Shown here: positions 18,751-28,000 of the stretch, piece after piece
How positions within the stretch are numbered: the stretch's first letter is position 1
How the letters are laid out: the number at the start of each line of letters is the position of its first letter
NCBI RefSeq assembly: GCF_002843355.2
Contig: NZ_PJAI02000024.1
Span: 1-38,567 of the forward strand
Direction of reading: 5' to 3'
Source of the DNA: Colwellia echini
GTDB taxonomy: Bacteria > Pseudomonadota > Gammaproteobacteria > Enterobacterales > Alteromonadaceae
Length of the DNA stretch: 38,567 bases
Notes under the pieces: model-generated
Databases searched by the model: none
What the model was told of the DNA's origin: nothing
What the model saw: the letters and a program-made list of their open reading frames with translations, nothing else
Made by a program: the position numbers and the translations under genes

Positions 18751-19533
18751 ATGGAAATTGGTGAACTGATCGCAGTAGCAAATATTGCGGATGAAAAAGT
18801 GAAATGCCCTTTTTGTCCCGATAAAACGCTGGATGACTGTAAAACAAAAAAACAAGATAAGCTTGATTTAAAAGTAGTAAGTAAACCAAGCCAACTTAAT
18901 TGCACGCCGTTAACACAAAAAGGTGATTTTTCGTATACAACAGCAAGACATCACCTAATTTCGGCAAAGCAATGTTACGCAAAGTTAAGGCGTATTGTAC
19001 GTATGGGCGCAATTGCCGGTTACGACATTAATGCTCCTAAAAATGGTATTGCCTTACCTACCATTGCAAATAACCTGCGTTTTACTGTAGGAGATAAGTA
19101 CAAACAAAAGTACGGAAAACTGTCTGCTGATGAGAAAAAAACAGTCGCTTTTTCTGTGATGGAATCAGAAAAAGCACAATGGCATGTTGGTCATCATGCG
19201 GTGACCATTGAGATACATGACAACTGGGCAAATGAAGAAGATGGTAAAGCATGGCAGCGTGGTCACTGTATTTCATATGATAATGAAGTGATTAATAAGT
19301 TATTAAAGATATTAGGGAAATATAAGCCTGAAGGTTATTGTGATGAAGAAAAGCCGGACGGTTTTATTGAAGATATGGATAACCTTAGTAAACAAATTAA
19401 GGATAAGTTGGATAAGTTTAAAACGAAAAAACCAAGTGACAGTAAACCTTTTTTTGTATCTCAATTAGCTGCTGATTATGCTAAAAAAGGTGAATCACCT
19501 AAGAAAAAACCGCAATCGAGAGCTAAAGAGTAA
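18751..19533 (+). CDS. Putative T6SS nuclease effector, AHH-type HNH/endonuclease VII fold
   Basis: A 260-residue protein with the AHH nuclease pattern: TARHHLISAKQC (His67-His68), then GYDINAPKNGIALPTIAN (Asn98) and QWHVGHHAVTIEIHD (His145, His148, His149). This is the layout of toxin nucleases that use a metal-coordinated His pair. The N-terminus has Cys19-x2-Cys22 and Cys30, a possible zinc site or recruitment element. The C-terminal ~70 residues are lysine-rich (KTKKPSDSKP, PKKKPQSRAKE) and may contact DNA. There is no signal peptide, PAAR domain or VgrG fusion, so delivery probably needs the upstream tip and adaptors. The next gene is an Imm11 immunity protein, which strongly supports a toxin role. 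DNA rather than RNA as target is inferred. Confidence 0.8.
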   Translation: MEIGELIAVANIADEKVKCPFCPDKTLDDCKTKKQDKLDLKVVSKPSQLNCTPLTQKGDFSYTTARHHLISAKQCYAKLRRIVRMGAIAGYDINAPKNGIALPTIANNLRFTVGDKYKQKYGKLSADEKKTVAFSVMESEKAQWHVGHHAVTIEIHDNWANEEDGKAWQRGHCISYDNEVINKLLKILGKYKPEGYCDEEKPDGFIEDMDNLSKQIKDKLDKFKTKKPSDSKPFFVSQLAADYAKKGESPKKKPQSRAKE

Positions 19534-19562
19534 TAATTAAATCAATAATACTAGGAAGAAAA

Positions 19563-20129
19563 ATGCCTTTTTATATAATGAAACAAGACACTATGATTGA
19601 AGGGGTTGCTGCAGTTGACAGTGTGCCAGATAATATCGACTCTTTTGAGTGGGTCCAAGGTAAAAATATGCCGGCTCCAAACGAGGATGAAACACTAATA
19701 TTAGACCTAGCTCTAGAGAGTGGAGACTTTAGAGGAGACATTATTGATGGATTAATTACTTTATATCATAATGAACTTAAGAAATCTTTAGAAAAACTAG
19801 GAGTAGATAATATAAAGTACTTCCCAGTTAGATTAAGAGACCAAAGCACCGGAGAAACAGAAGGTGGTTATTCAATCGCTAACATTATTGGTTTAATTGA
19901 TTGTGTTGACTTAGAGAAAAGTAAATTAAATTATTGGCCTTCAGGTCGTGGCTTTGATTTTGAGTCAATGGTGATTGATGAATCAAAAACTAATGGCGCA
20001 AAAATTTTTCGTTTAGAATCAGATCCATCCAAGGTCATCATTAACGAAGAATTAAAACAATACTTTGATAAAACAGATTCTTTAGTAGGTGTAGAGCTTA
20101 TCCAAACAGAAGATTACTCTGACTGGTAA
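19563..20129 (+). CDS. Imm11 (DUF1629) family immunity protein
   Basis: A 188-residue cytoplasmic protein with the Imm11 pattern: N-terminal MPFYIMKQD, an acidic middle, KYFPVRLRD near residue 85, and the signature YSIANIIGLIDCVDLEKS at 103-120. Imm11 proteins bind and neutralise cognate toxins of polymorphic-toxin and T6SS systems and often follow AHH or HNH nucleases. It starts 29 nt after the effector with AGGAAG ahead of ATG 19563. The acidic composition suits binding the basic nuclease next door. It is the last gene of the island before a strong terminator. Confidence 0.82.
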   Translation: MPFYIMKQDTMIEGVAAVDSVPDNIDSFEWVQGKNMPAPNEDETLILDLALESGDFRGDIIDGLITLYHNELKKSLEKLGVDNIKYFPVRLRDQSTGETEGGYSIANIIGLIDCVDLEKSKLNYWPSGRGFDFESMVIDESKTNGAKIFRLESDPSKVIINEELKQYFDKTDSLVGVELIQTEDYSDW

Positions 20130-20162
20130 ATGATAAAGTTGTAATATTATCGTAAGTAAATT

Positions 20163-20193
20163 AAATCCTAAATAGCTTTGCTGTTTAGGATTT
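20163..20193 (+). terminator. Terminator of the T6SS cargo operon
   Basis: A 14-bp stem (AAATCCTAAATAGC / GCTGTTTAGGATTT, one T-G wobble) has a TTT loop and ends in a T-run. It lies 33 bp after the immunity gene stop and marks the end of the vgrG-to-immunity transcription unit. Confidence 0.85.
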
Positions 20194-20210
20194 TTTACAA
20201 GTTAAAATAC

Positions 20211-20238
20211 AACTAATTTGGGACAGCCATCAATTGTT
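20211..20238 (+). repeat. 28-bp direct repeat, copy 1
   Basis: Its core is TTTGGGACAGCCATCA. All 28 bases recur exactly at 22771-22798 in the same orientation. This copy is 17 bp after the T6SS terminator and 55 bp before the transposase start. It may mark the left end of the transposase element or be a transposase-associated repeat. Confidence 0.85.
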
Positions 20239-20250
20239 GAATATATGAAG

Positions 20251-20286
20251 CCTCTTTACTATGGTTATATAACAACCATGGAGAGG
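20251..20286 (+). promoter_or_regulatory. Imperfect hairpin just upstream of the transposase
   Basis: Outer arms CCTCT/AGAGG and inner arms ATGGTT/AACCAT surround a 7-nt loop, ending 7 nt before the transposase ATG. Such subterminal hairpins are used by HUH transposases as recognition structures and can also limit translation. The function here is inferred. Confidence 0.4.
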
Positions 20287-20293
20287 TTTTATT

Positions 20294-21292
20294 ATGACTC
20301 AGTCCCGCAGTAAGCAAGTTTCCCTTCAAGATACCAGTTATTATCACTTAATTTCTCGCTGTGTTCGTCGCGCTTATTTGTGTGGTGAAGATGCTTACAC
20401 TAAACAAAGTTACGAACATCGTCGCCAATGGATGGTTGATCGTATTCGCTTTTTAACGACAGTCTTTTCTATTGACGTTGCTGCTTATGCGGTGATGTCG
20501 AATCACTATCACCTTGTCGTTTATGTTGATGAAAATGAAGCTAAATCATGGAGTAATGAAGAAGTATGTCAGCGATGGCAACAGCTTTATTATAATCACC
20601 CTCTGGTTGAACGTTTACAGTCAGGGCAATGTAGTTGCAAAGCGGAAATAGATAAAGCACAAACAATTATAGATAAATGGCGAGAACGTCTAACTGACCT
20701 ATCATGGCTAATGCGTAATTTAAATGAATATATCGCCCGTAAAGCGAACAAAGAAGATAACTGCAAAGGGCGATTTTGGGAAGGCCGTTTTAAATCTCAA
20801 GCCTTACTGGATGAAAAGGCGTTACTGGCTTGTATGGCTTATGTCGACCTGAACCCTATTCGGGCTAAAATGGTAGATTCCGTACAAACCGCGCAATACA
20901 CCTCTATTTTTGAACGCATTCATGACAAAGCAAGTGATATTGATAACAAGGACAAATTACCGTTTAGACCGAAACAATTATTGGGGTTTATTGGTCATGA
21001 ACACAAAAAAACATCGAAGGGCATATCGTTTTCATTGCTAGATTATTTAACACTTGTTGAAGAAACAGGAAAAGTTATCAGAGCAGATAAACGCGGAAGT
21101 ATTAATAAAAATGCCTGCGCGCTGTTAACTCATTTAGGTATAGGCAGTAACGATTGGTTAGAGCTTTCTGAGCATTTTGGTGAAAAATATCACCAAGCGG
21201 TTGGCTCATTAGCAGAGCTTAATGCCTTTGCTGAGCACACAGGCAAGCACTGGATTGGAGGCCATCGACAGCAAGTGCAAATATTTAACTGA
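20294..21292 (+). CDS. REP-associated / IS200-like HUH (Y1) transposase
   Basis: A 332-residue single-strand transposase of the Y1_Tnp superfamily. The metal-binding HUH motif is in AVMSNHYHLVV (His71-x-His73). The likely catalytic tyrosine is Tyr146 in LNEYIARKANK, followed by GRFWEGRFKSQALLDEKALLACMAYVDLNPIRAKM, the conserved block of the RAYT-like branch. An insert between the HUH and Tyr segments (residues ~85-135, with two Cys) is usual in longer members. Family enzymes act on palindromic repeats or IS ends as single strands. The frame is intact, so the protein could be active. It stands alone, flanked by a 28-bp direct repeat and hairpins, right after the T6SS island. Confidence 0.88.
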   Translation: MTQSRSKQVSLQDTSYYHLISRCVRRAYLCGEDAYTKQSYEHRRQWMVDRIRFLTTVFSIDVAAYAVMSNHYHLVVYVDENEAKSWSNEEVCQRWQQLYYNHPLVERLQSGQCSCKAEIDKAQTIIDKWRERLTDLSWLMRNLNEYIARKANKEDNCKGRFWEGRFKSQALLDEKALLACMAYVDLNPIRAKMVDSVQTAQYTSIFERIHDKASDIDNKDKLPFRPKQLLGFIGHEHKKTSKGISFSLLDYLTLVEETGKVIRADKRGSINKNACALLTHLGIGSNDWLELSEHFGEKYHQAVGSLAELNAFAEHTGKHWIGGHRQQVQIFN

Positions 21293-21333
21293 AAATCTTA
21301 ATAGATTATAGATATCCCCTTAAAGAAACAGCG

Positions 21334-21353
21334 ACACGCTGGCATTCGCGTGT
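21334..21353. repeat. Short palindrome downstream of the transposase
   Basis: The arms ACACGC / GCGTGT with an 8-nt loop lie 42 bp after the transposase stop, in a locally GC-richer patch. It could be the right-end hairpin of the element or a REP-like sequence. No T-run follows, so it is not a good terminator. Confidence 0.45.
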
Positions 21354-21380
21354 ACGAAATTCATTAATTTGTTGTATAAC

Positions 21381-21695
21381 ATGTTAGATAAGCTGAATAA
21401 ATTTATAGAAAAATTCAATATATACGATTGTATAATTTGGCAAAGCTTTTTATGTACGATATTGTCTATTATTAAAAATTTTTGGATGTCCTTTATTTTT
21501 GATGATGACAAAGGCCATCAAGGCCCTCATTGTGAAAGTGGATCTTTAACTTATGATGCATCTAAAAATAAGTGGTCAGGCACCCCAGGTTGTGTGCTCT
21601 TTGGTGCTACGGGGACATCTTCAGCATCTTCACCATTAGACTATTGTGTAGATTGTACGGACATAGTTAAAAAATTAGATCTTTCATTCTCTTGA
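21381..21695 (+). CDS. Small unrecognised protein with one hydrophobic segment
   Basis: A 104-residue frame from ATG 21381 (a TTG at 21369 would add four residues); no clear ribosome site is seen. Residues ~15-40 are hydrophobic and could span a membrane. The C-terminal half is polar and Cys-rich (HCESGS, PGCVLFG, LDYCVDC), with four Cys that could form disulphides or bind metal. The next frame begins almost at its stop. I do not recognise a family. It may be a real small gene or the 3' remnant of a larger one cut by the transposase insertion; its position behind the immunity gene allows a cargo-related role, but nothing proves it. Confidence 0.4.
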   Translation: MLDKLNKFIEKFNIYDCIIWQSFLCTILSIIKNFWMSFIFDDDKGHQGPHCESGSLTYDASKNKWSGTPGCVLFGATGTSSASSPLDYCVDCTDIVKKLDLSFS

Positions 21696-21703
21696 TTTTA
21701 TTA

Positions 21704-22357
21704 ATGTGTAAATATAAAAGTGCGGTGATAATTTTACTTAGTTTAGTTTTATGTTCTTGTGCTAATAAACCAATACAAAAAGGAAATGTAATAATGTCAG
21801 AATCTCTTTATGAAATCCCAATTAATTGTGATTTTAGTACGATTACTAATGCTAATAATTCGGAAAATGATTGTTCGCCGAAGTTAACAGATTCTTTTTT
21901 TAGTACCTATTCGGGGATTTTAATTAATGCACCTAAAGAGGTTCTGTGGCCAAAAGGTGTATCCTTTGCTGATAACCCTGTTGGTCCATGGGGAGAAACA
22001 GAGGGGCCTTTAAGACTTATGGTTGCTGGTTTAATTCGCTTACCTTACAAAAGTATGGGGCTAAAAGGGAATTTTTCAGATACGATTTTAGTTATTGCCG
22101 TAAACCAAGCCACTGGAGAGTCGTATTCAGGCAGAATGCCACAGCCGGACCTTTTACCGGAGCCTGATTTTATTAATAATTTATCTGAGCGTCCCCGTAG
22201 TGAAAAAGATGGTGACGTATTGATATCTGATAATTTCAATTTTGATTTGGTTCATGATTTAGGGATTCCTATTATGGATGCTAGCTACCATGTTTATGCA
22301 ACCTTAGGTGAATATAAATCTAATACCGTAACTATTAAAACAAGTATGGAAAAATAA
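21704..22357 (+). CDS. Putative lipoprotein of unknown function
   Basis: A 217-residue protein from ATG 21704, 8 nt after the previous stop; the in-frame TTG at 21692 is less likely. The N-terminus (MCKYKSAVIILLSLVLCSCANK) is a lipoprotein signal with lipobox Leu-Cys-Ser-Cys, so the mature protein should be lipid-anchored at the cell envelope. The soluble part contains GPWGETEGPLRLMVAGLIRLP and ATGESYSGRMPQPDLLPEPDF and looks like a single beta-rich domain. No family is recognised. Being behind an effector island and beside small genes, a periplasmic immunity role can be imagined but is unproven. Confidence 0.65.
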   Translation: MCKYKSAVIILLSLVLCSCANKPIQKGNVIMSESLYEIPINCDFSTITNANNSENDCSPKLTDSFFSTYSGILINAPKEVLWPKGVSFADNPVGPWGETEGPLRLMVAGLIRLPYKSMGLKGNFSDTILVIAVNQATGESYSGRMPQPDLLPEPDFINNLSERPRSEKDGDVLISDNFNFDLVHDLGIPIMDASYHVYATLGEYKSNTVTIKTSMEK

Positions 22358-22389
22358 ATCTTCAATCATAAAGGTAGCAGGTAAGGATA

Positions 22390-22770
22390 GTGACAAATAT
22401 TATGAATAATGATGTATCTTTTATGGTTCTTCAGCTGTCACCTATTAAAGGAGAGCAGCAGATACGGATAACAGGTAAGTTTAAGGTTAATTATAAAAGT
22501 GATGGTTTAAGTGTTCACGCCGGAGCCGTATTAAAACATATAGCGCTTGTAGTGACGCGAACCGCTAACTATCAATCAGTAAATCCATTTAAAGACGTTG
22601 TTGTTTTTGATGATGATGTAATTGCAACTGAGAGTGGCTGCTCAGGCTCATTCAACTTTAACCTATTTGATAAAATAGCCTTCGATGGTAGCGGCGATTA
22701 TTATATTATGTGTTCGATTGGAACGGTTACATCAAATATTATTCATGTACGTTTTGATGAGTCATCATAA
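22390..22770 (+). CDS. Small unrecognised protein
   Basis: A 126-residue frame with GTG start at 22390, preceded by GCAGG at good spacing; an ATG four codons later is an alternative. The sequence is beta-rich (LQLSPIKGEQQIRITGKFKVNYK, IALVVTRTANY, FNFNLFDKIAFDGSGDYYIMCSIGTV) with no signal peptide or catalytic motif. It lies 32 bp after the lipoprotein gene in the same direction and probably shares its transcript. Its TAA stop directly abuts the second 28-bp direct repeat. Function unknown. Confidence 0.55.
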   Translation: MTNIMNNDVSFMVLQLSPIKGEQQIRITGKFKVNYKSDGLSVHAGAVLKHIALVVTRTANYQSVNPFKDVVVFDDDVIATESGCSGSFNFNLFDKIAFDGSGDYYIMCSIGTVTSNIIHVRFDESS

Positions 22771-22798
22771 AACTAATTTGGGACAGCCATCAATTGTT
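22771..22798 (+). repeat. 28-bp direct repeat, copy 2
   Basis: Identical to 20211-20238 over all 28 bases. It begins at the base after the stop codon of the preceding small gene and is followed by a different hairpin at 22803-22837. The two copies bracket 2.5 kb holding the transposase and three small genes. Confidence 0.85.
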
Positions 22799-22802
22799 AA
22801 TT

Positions 22803-22837
22803 GTGAAGTAAATACGCAGTAAAGTTATTTACATCAC
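22803..22837. repeat. Hairpin between convergent genes
   Basis: The arms GTGAAGTAAAT / ATTTACATCAC pair at 10 of 11 positions around a 13-nt loop. It lies in the 103-bp gap between the last small + strand gene and the antiporter gene ending on the - strand. It may help end transcription from either side, or may belong to the 28-bp repeat unit. Confidence 0.4.
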
Positions 22838-22873
22838 AGGATGTTTGTTGCGGGCTCTATTTCATATTTCCTT

Positions 22874-24694
22874 TTATTTTTGACAAGCCTGCATTTTGCG
22901 CTGTTCTTCTTTATCTTTAGTTAGTATTTGCTGCAGTAACTCGGTACGCTGTTTTACTGCAATGCCGTAACTCTTATCATCACCCCATACTTCAGACAGA
23001 ACATGCATTGACTCTTTATCATGATCGGAAAATAATTTACCTGCATGTTGTGAGCTTGCTTTACTATTACCAAGTAACTCCAACGCGGCAATGCCAAGCT
23101 CTAATGCGGATTCGAATGTTTCACGTTTAATTGTTTGCACGCCAATACGTAATAATTCATAAGCATGATTACGATCAATCGCTCTGGCTGCAATCTGTAA
23201 ATTGGGATAATGCTTTTTAGCAAGTAAAGCAATTTCGATAATCTTATCGGGATCATCAATCGCTATTACTAATAGCTGTGCTTCTTTTGCGCCAGAGGCT
23301 TCTAGTAAATCTTGTCTTGCTGCATCACCATAGAAAATTTTATTGCCAAATCTTTTTAATAACTCAATTTGGCTAGGGCTATGATCTAAAATAGACAAAT
23401 GGTAGCCTTGCGAGCTAAGTAAGCGGCCAACAATTTGTCCAAAACGTCCATAGCCAGCAATAATGACACTTTTGGTTGCTTCTATATCTTCCGGTTTATC
23501 AAATTCAGGAGCATTGTTATGTTCATTAGTGAGCGTTTTTTCATAGATAATTAATAAAACAGGTGCCATTAGCATTGAAATAGCCACCACCAATGTTGTA
23601 ATTTTACTTTGTTCAGGCGTTAGTATTTGCAATGAAGAGGTAAGTGATAAAAGGACAAAAGCAAACTCACCACCTTGTGCTAAAGCAAGGGTAAATAATA
23701 GTTTCTGTTTTTTTGCCATCTTAAATAAATTAGCTAATAAAAATAATACCGCGGCTTTAATGATAATTAGTGATATCACTAGCAGTGTGACTAAACCTAA
23801 TTCGTCAAATAGTAACGGAAAGTCAATTGATGCACCTACGGTAATAAAGAATAAACCCAGCAATAACCCTTTAAAGGGTTCTATATCTACTTCTAATTCA
23901 TGTCTAAATTCACTTTCGGCTAAAACAACACCGGCTAAAAAGGTACCAAGGGCAGGCGATAAGCCTATTTTGTGCATGATAACGGCAATAACAATGACGA
24001 GGAATAAAGCGACTACGGTAAATAGTTCGCGCAAGCGCGTTTCGGCAATATAACGAAACAGGGGCCCTGAAATGTATTTCCCCACAAAAATAATAGCCGC
24101 GATAACGCCAATTGATATCGCTGTTTGGGTAAAGATGGGTAGATGATGTATTAAATTCCCTTGCTCAGCTGTTGCTTGTTTAGCATCACTCAAAGCTAAT
24201 AAGGGCACTAAAGCTAAAATAGGGATGACGGCAATATCTTGAAAAAGTAATACCGAAAATGCGTTTTGTCCTGCTTCTTGTTTAGTCCAGCCTTTCTCGT
24301 TGAGTGTTTGTAAAACAATAGCGGTTGACGACAGAGCCAGCATTAAGCCAATAGCTAGCGATGTTTGCCATGTTAAAGCAAGAATAGTGTAACAGGCGGC
24401 GCTTATAGCTATGGTTGTTAAAATAACTTGCAAACCACCTAAACCAACAATGGAATGTCTTAGTTTCCATAACCGCGAAGGTTGTAATTCAAGGCCGACT
24501 AAAAATAACATCATCACCACGCCAAATTCGGCAAAGTGCATAACGTCAGTTTGGTCGCCTACTAAACCGAGTAAAAAAGGACCAATGAGAATGCCCGCGA
24601 GTAAATAACCTAACACTGAGCCTAAGCCAATACGCTTAGCGATAGGTACAGCAATAATTGCCGCAGCAAGATATATCACAGCCATTTCTAACAT
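22874..24694 (-). CDS. KefB/KefC-type monovalent cation:proton antiporter (CPA2)
   Basis: A 606-residue inner-membrane protein. Residues 1-~385 form about twelve membrane segments of the Na+/H+ exchanger fold, with CPA2 signatures GSVLGYLLAGILIGP, FGVVMMLFLVGLELQP, LALSSTAIVLQTLNEKG and LLFQDIAVIPILAL. Residues ~405-520 form an RCK/TrkA-N Rossmann domain with nucleotide-binding GYGRFG. Family members exchange K+ or Na+ for H+ and some are gated by glutathione adducts. No KefF/KefG partner is adjacent, so glutathione gating is uncertain and the exact symbol is left blank. The start at ATG 24694 has a strong AGGAG. It is convergent with the small genes and unrelated to the alginate cluster upstream. 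Confidence 0.9.
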   Translation of the reverse strand: MLEMAVIYLAAAIIAVPIAKRIGLGSVLGYLLAGILIGPFLLGLVGDQTDVMHFAEFGVVMMLFLVGLELQPSRLWKLRHSIVGLGGLQVILTTIAISAACYTILALTWQTSLAIGLMLALSSTAIVLQTLNEKGWTKQEAGQNAFSVLLFQDIAVIPILALVPLLALSDAKQATAEQGNLIHHLPIFTQTAISIGVIAAIIFVGKYISGPLFRYIAETRLRELFTVVALFLVIVIAVIMHKIGLSPALGTFLAGVVLAESEFRHELEVDIEPFKGLLLGLFFITVGASIDFPLLFDELGLVTLLVISLIIIKAAVLFLLANLFKMAKKQKLLFTLALAQGGEFAFVLLSLTSSLQILTPEQSKITTLVVAISMLMAPVLLIIYEKTLTNEHNNAPEFDKPEDIEATKSVIIAGYGRFGQIVGRLLSSQGYHLSILDHSPSQIELLKRFGNKIFYGDAARQDLLEASGAKEAQLLVIAIDDPDKIIEIALLAKKHYPNLQIAARAIDRNHAYELLRIGVQTIKRETFESALELGIAALELLGNSKASSQHAGKLFSDHDKESMHVLSEVWGDDKSYGIAVKQRTELLQQILTKDKEEQRKMQACQK

Positions 24695-25015
24695 CGTTTA
24701 CTCCTGAGAATTCAAAACTATCTAAAAATATTTAATAATAACAGGTAACTGATGTAATGCGCGGATGATTTTTAAGGTTAATATAATATCGAGAATGACA
24801 GCTTGATGTTTGAAGTTTATCAATGTGTGTATATCAAATATATTTTATGTTTGACGAGGTAATAAAAAGCCGACCATGAATAGGTCGGCTTGTAGATTGT
24901 ACAGTTAACTAATGTAAATTAACTCAACTTAATTTATCTTAATTGAGTTAAGCATTTGAGATTGAGCAACTAAAATAATCACTTAAAAACAAACGCTACA
25001 ATTAATAATTAACTA
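24695..25015. other. Gap between antiporter and first lyase gene
   Basis: This 321-bp AT-rich gap holds the promoter of the antiporter gene (transcribed leftward) and, at 24861-24891, the terminator of the lyase gene. No coding region or other repeat was seen. Confidence 0.6.
24861..24891 (-). terminator. Terminator of the PL7-like/PL6 lyase gene
   Basis: Read on the - strand: stem AAGCCGACC / GGTCGGCTT, a 7-nt loop, then TTTATT. It lies about 125 bp past the lyase stop and upstream of the antiporter start. Confidence 0.85.
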
Positions 25016-28000
25016 TTAAGGTGCGCTTGGACCTACATCACTTGGTGTAAGTGGTGTAGGAGCATTGATTGAAGGTGAACTGCTTAACACGTTCAATTCA
25101 GAATTACTTAATGCTCCACCGCTAGCCGCTGTTGCTGAACCAGTTGCATAAACTTTGTTACCTGACCAATTGTTTGTAGAGCTGTTAGCGTCATTTTCAA
25201 ATAACAAACCTTGGCTACTTACAACAGTATTATCAGTGATTGTATTATTAGTTGGTGAATTGCCGTACTTAGAGTCTGCACGACCAATATGAACGCCACC
25301 ATTACTATTTACAATGGTATTGCCGTAAACATTAGCACCAGTAACATTCTGATGGCTATCGTTACCAAGCGTATCACTTTGATCACCATTATCTAATAAC
25401 AGTGGTAATCTCCATGAATCACCTGATAATCCTTCCATGTAGTTATTGTAAATAACATGGTCTGCACCATATACACGAATACCACCGGTTTGATAGTTCT
25501 CATCAGTCCATACAGCACTGTCACCACTTCCGTAGAATTGGTTGCTGTGTGCTACGTTATCATGACCTAAACGGAAAGATAATGAACCCATAGAGTTAAT
25601 GAAAGTATTGTTGCTAAATTCGTTACCTGATGTTTTCACGGTAATGATTTCATTTTCACCATCACAGTTATCAAATAAGTTATATTCAACAAGGTTGTTA
25701 GTAACTTCATCTTGCGAATCAGCAATACCCATTACAATCGCTTCACGGTCTGAGTCACCTTCAGGAACCGTATTTCCAGTAGCTACATAAGCAGGAATGT
25801 TTTTAAAGTAGTTGTGATGAACATGTGTATCTTTAGTCATACCTGCACCAGTTTCGTACTGATACTTAATGAAGCTACCGGTATTTTTACCACCTTCTCT
25901 ATGCGTAACGTTTTTATCACGGAATGTATTGTAAGCAATTTCAATGAATTGACTAGGACCTGCCATGATGATTGAGTTTTGACCCGTTGTTACATCTTTA
26001 TGGTCAAATACACTACGTAAAATTCCGATATTGGTAGAGTCAACAATTTTAAACAAGGTACTTGCGTCTTCATTTGGACCATACACAAAACCACTGAATA
26101 TAATATTGTTAGTACTAGTAAGCGCGATGCTTGTTAACGTAGTACCACCAATAGTGGCAGCACGAACTAATACAGGTGAAGAGAAATTAAGGTTTTTAAT
26201 TGAAATTTCATCAGCACTACCCGTTACTATTATTTCATCACCCGCTTTTGCGCTAGCAAGTGTGTCTGCTAGGTCGCCAGGAGAAGTAGTAATTACTGTA
26301 CCATTACCAACAAAATCACCACCTTGCTCTGGACAAGTATCAGTTACATTACAATCAACAACACCATCATCACCGCCATTGTCGCCGTCATCACCACCAT
26401 TGTCGCCGTCATCACCGCCATTGTCGCCGTCATCACCGCCATTGTCGCCGTCATTACCGCCGTCATCACCGCCGCCATTATCACCACCACCAACTACTTC
26501 GCCATCAGTTTCGCCGTCAAATAAACGAACATAGCTTAGGTTAGTGAAAGTTAATTTACTTTCAGTGATGCCTGCATCTTCATAAAAATCAGCCCAGTCT
26601 GCTGAATCATCCACGTCTTCACGCGTTTCAGCATCTTGTGCTTGTAAGTAGTTACCAAACTTCAAGTAAGACTCTGAACTATCTTCAATGGCTAAGCTGT
26701 ATTCATTTTCTTCACCATTTATTGAAGATCTTACTGTTACATAACCGTAATCGTTAATAATTTGGAAATCGAAATTATCACCGCTTTCGATAGTACCTAG
26801 TGCAAATTTTTCTTCACCAGAGCCATCTTCTTTAGCCATACGCACGTAAACATCGAAAATGCCGTTATTTGCAGTACTGTCATCAAAGCCAGATTCGCTT
26901 GAATCAGATACATAAAGTTTTACGATAGTACCCGTATCGCTTGCATGATGCTGTGCAACAATCATTTTTGAGCCAGTTGAAATGTCTAACTTGATGTTTG
27001 CTTGGAAGTTTTCATAAACTTCAGTCATAGCAACACGTTCGCTAGAAGCAATTTTAAGCTCGTGTCTCCAACCGTTACCGTTTGGTGTAACGTGCTGTGC
27101 AGCTAAGGCATCAAATACCATTGAGTTACCAACGATAGGGTCAAGGCCATTATCGCCACCTTCTAAATCCCAAACTGACATATCCCAATCTAAGGTACCC
27201 GTATCTCCGCCGCCATTATCGCCGCCGTCATCAGTGTCTGAAGCTTTAACATCAATCCAATTTAGATTGAAATCATTACCCGTAACCGCAATACGAATTG
27301 TATGTTCGCCAGCACTTAATTCACCTAAATCAACTGTTTGAGTTGACCATGATTGCCAGCCACCTGTTGCAGTTAAAGCAACACTATCAGTAACATTACC
27401 ATCAACTAAAACATTAAATGCACCAGTTGATTTTTTTGACGCAAGACGAATATCGGCAGTAAATGTGCCTTCATCGCTTACAAAAATTGGGTATTCAAGC
27501 CATTCGCCTGATTTAATCCAACCAACATTGTAACCGCCGCCTGTATCTGAAGTGACTTGTACATCAACATTATCAGTACGATATTCACCACCGCTATTAC
27601 CTGCTGAGTTATCAGAGAAGTCATTGTAATCTTCTGCTTGAATTAACGCAGGAACAGCGGTTACATCACCTGGATTTGATATAACAGATGAAGTATTAAT
27701 ATCAACCTCAGTAATACTATTCCAGCTGTTAGATGTATTACCGTAACCAACAACTTGTACGTATTGACCAACTGAAGATTCTAGTGCAACGTTAAATTGG
27801 CTTGTTGTACTAGTGTCTTGAGTACCACTGTATACAGTAGTCCATGATGAACCATCTGCAGAAGTTAAAACGTCAAATGTTGATGTGCGTTCATCGCCTT
27901 TATAAAAGGCTATATCGATAGATTCAATATTTACGCTTTGACCTAAATCGTATTGAAGATATTCACCATCGCCATTTGCTGACCAACGAGTATCTAAGTT

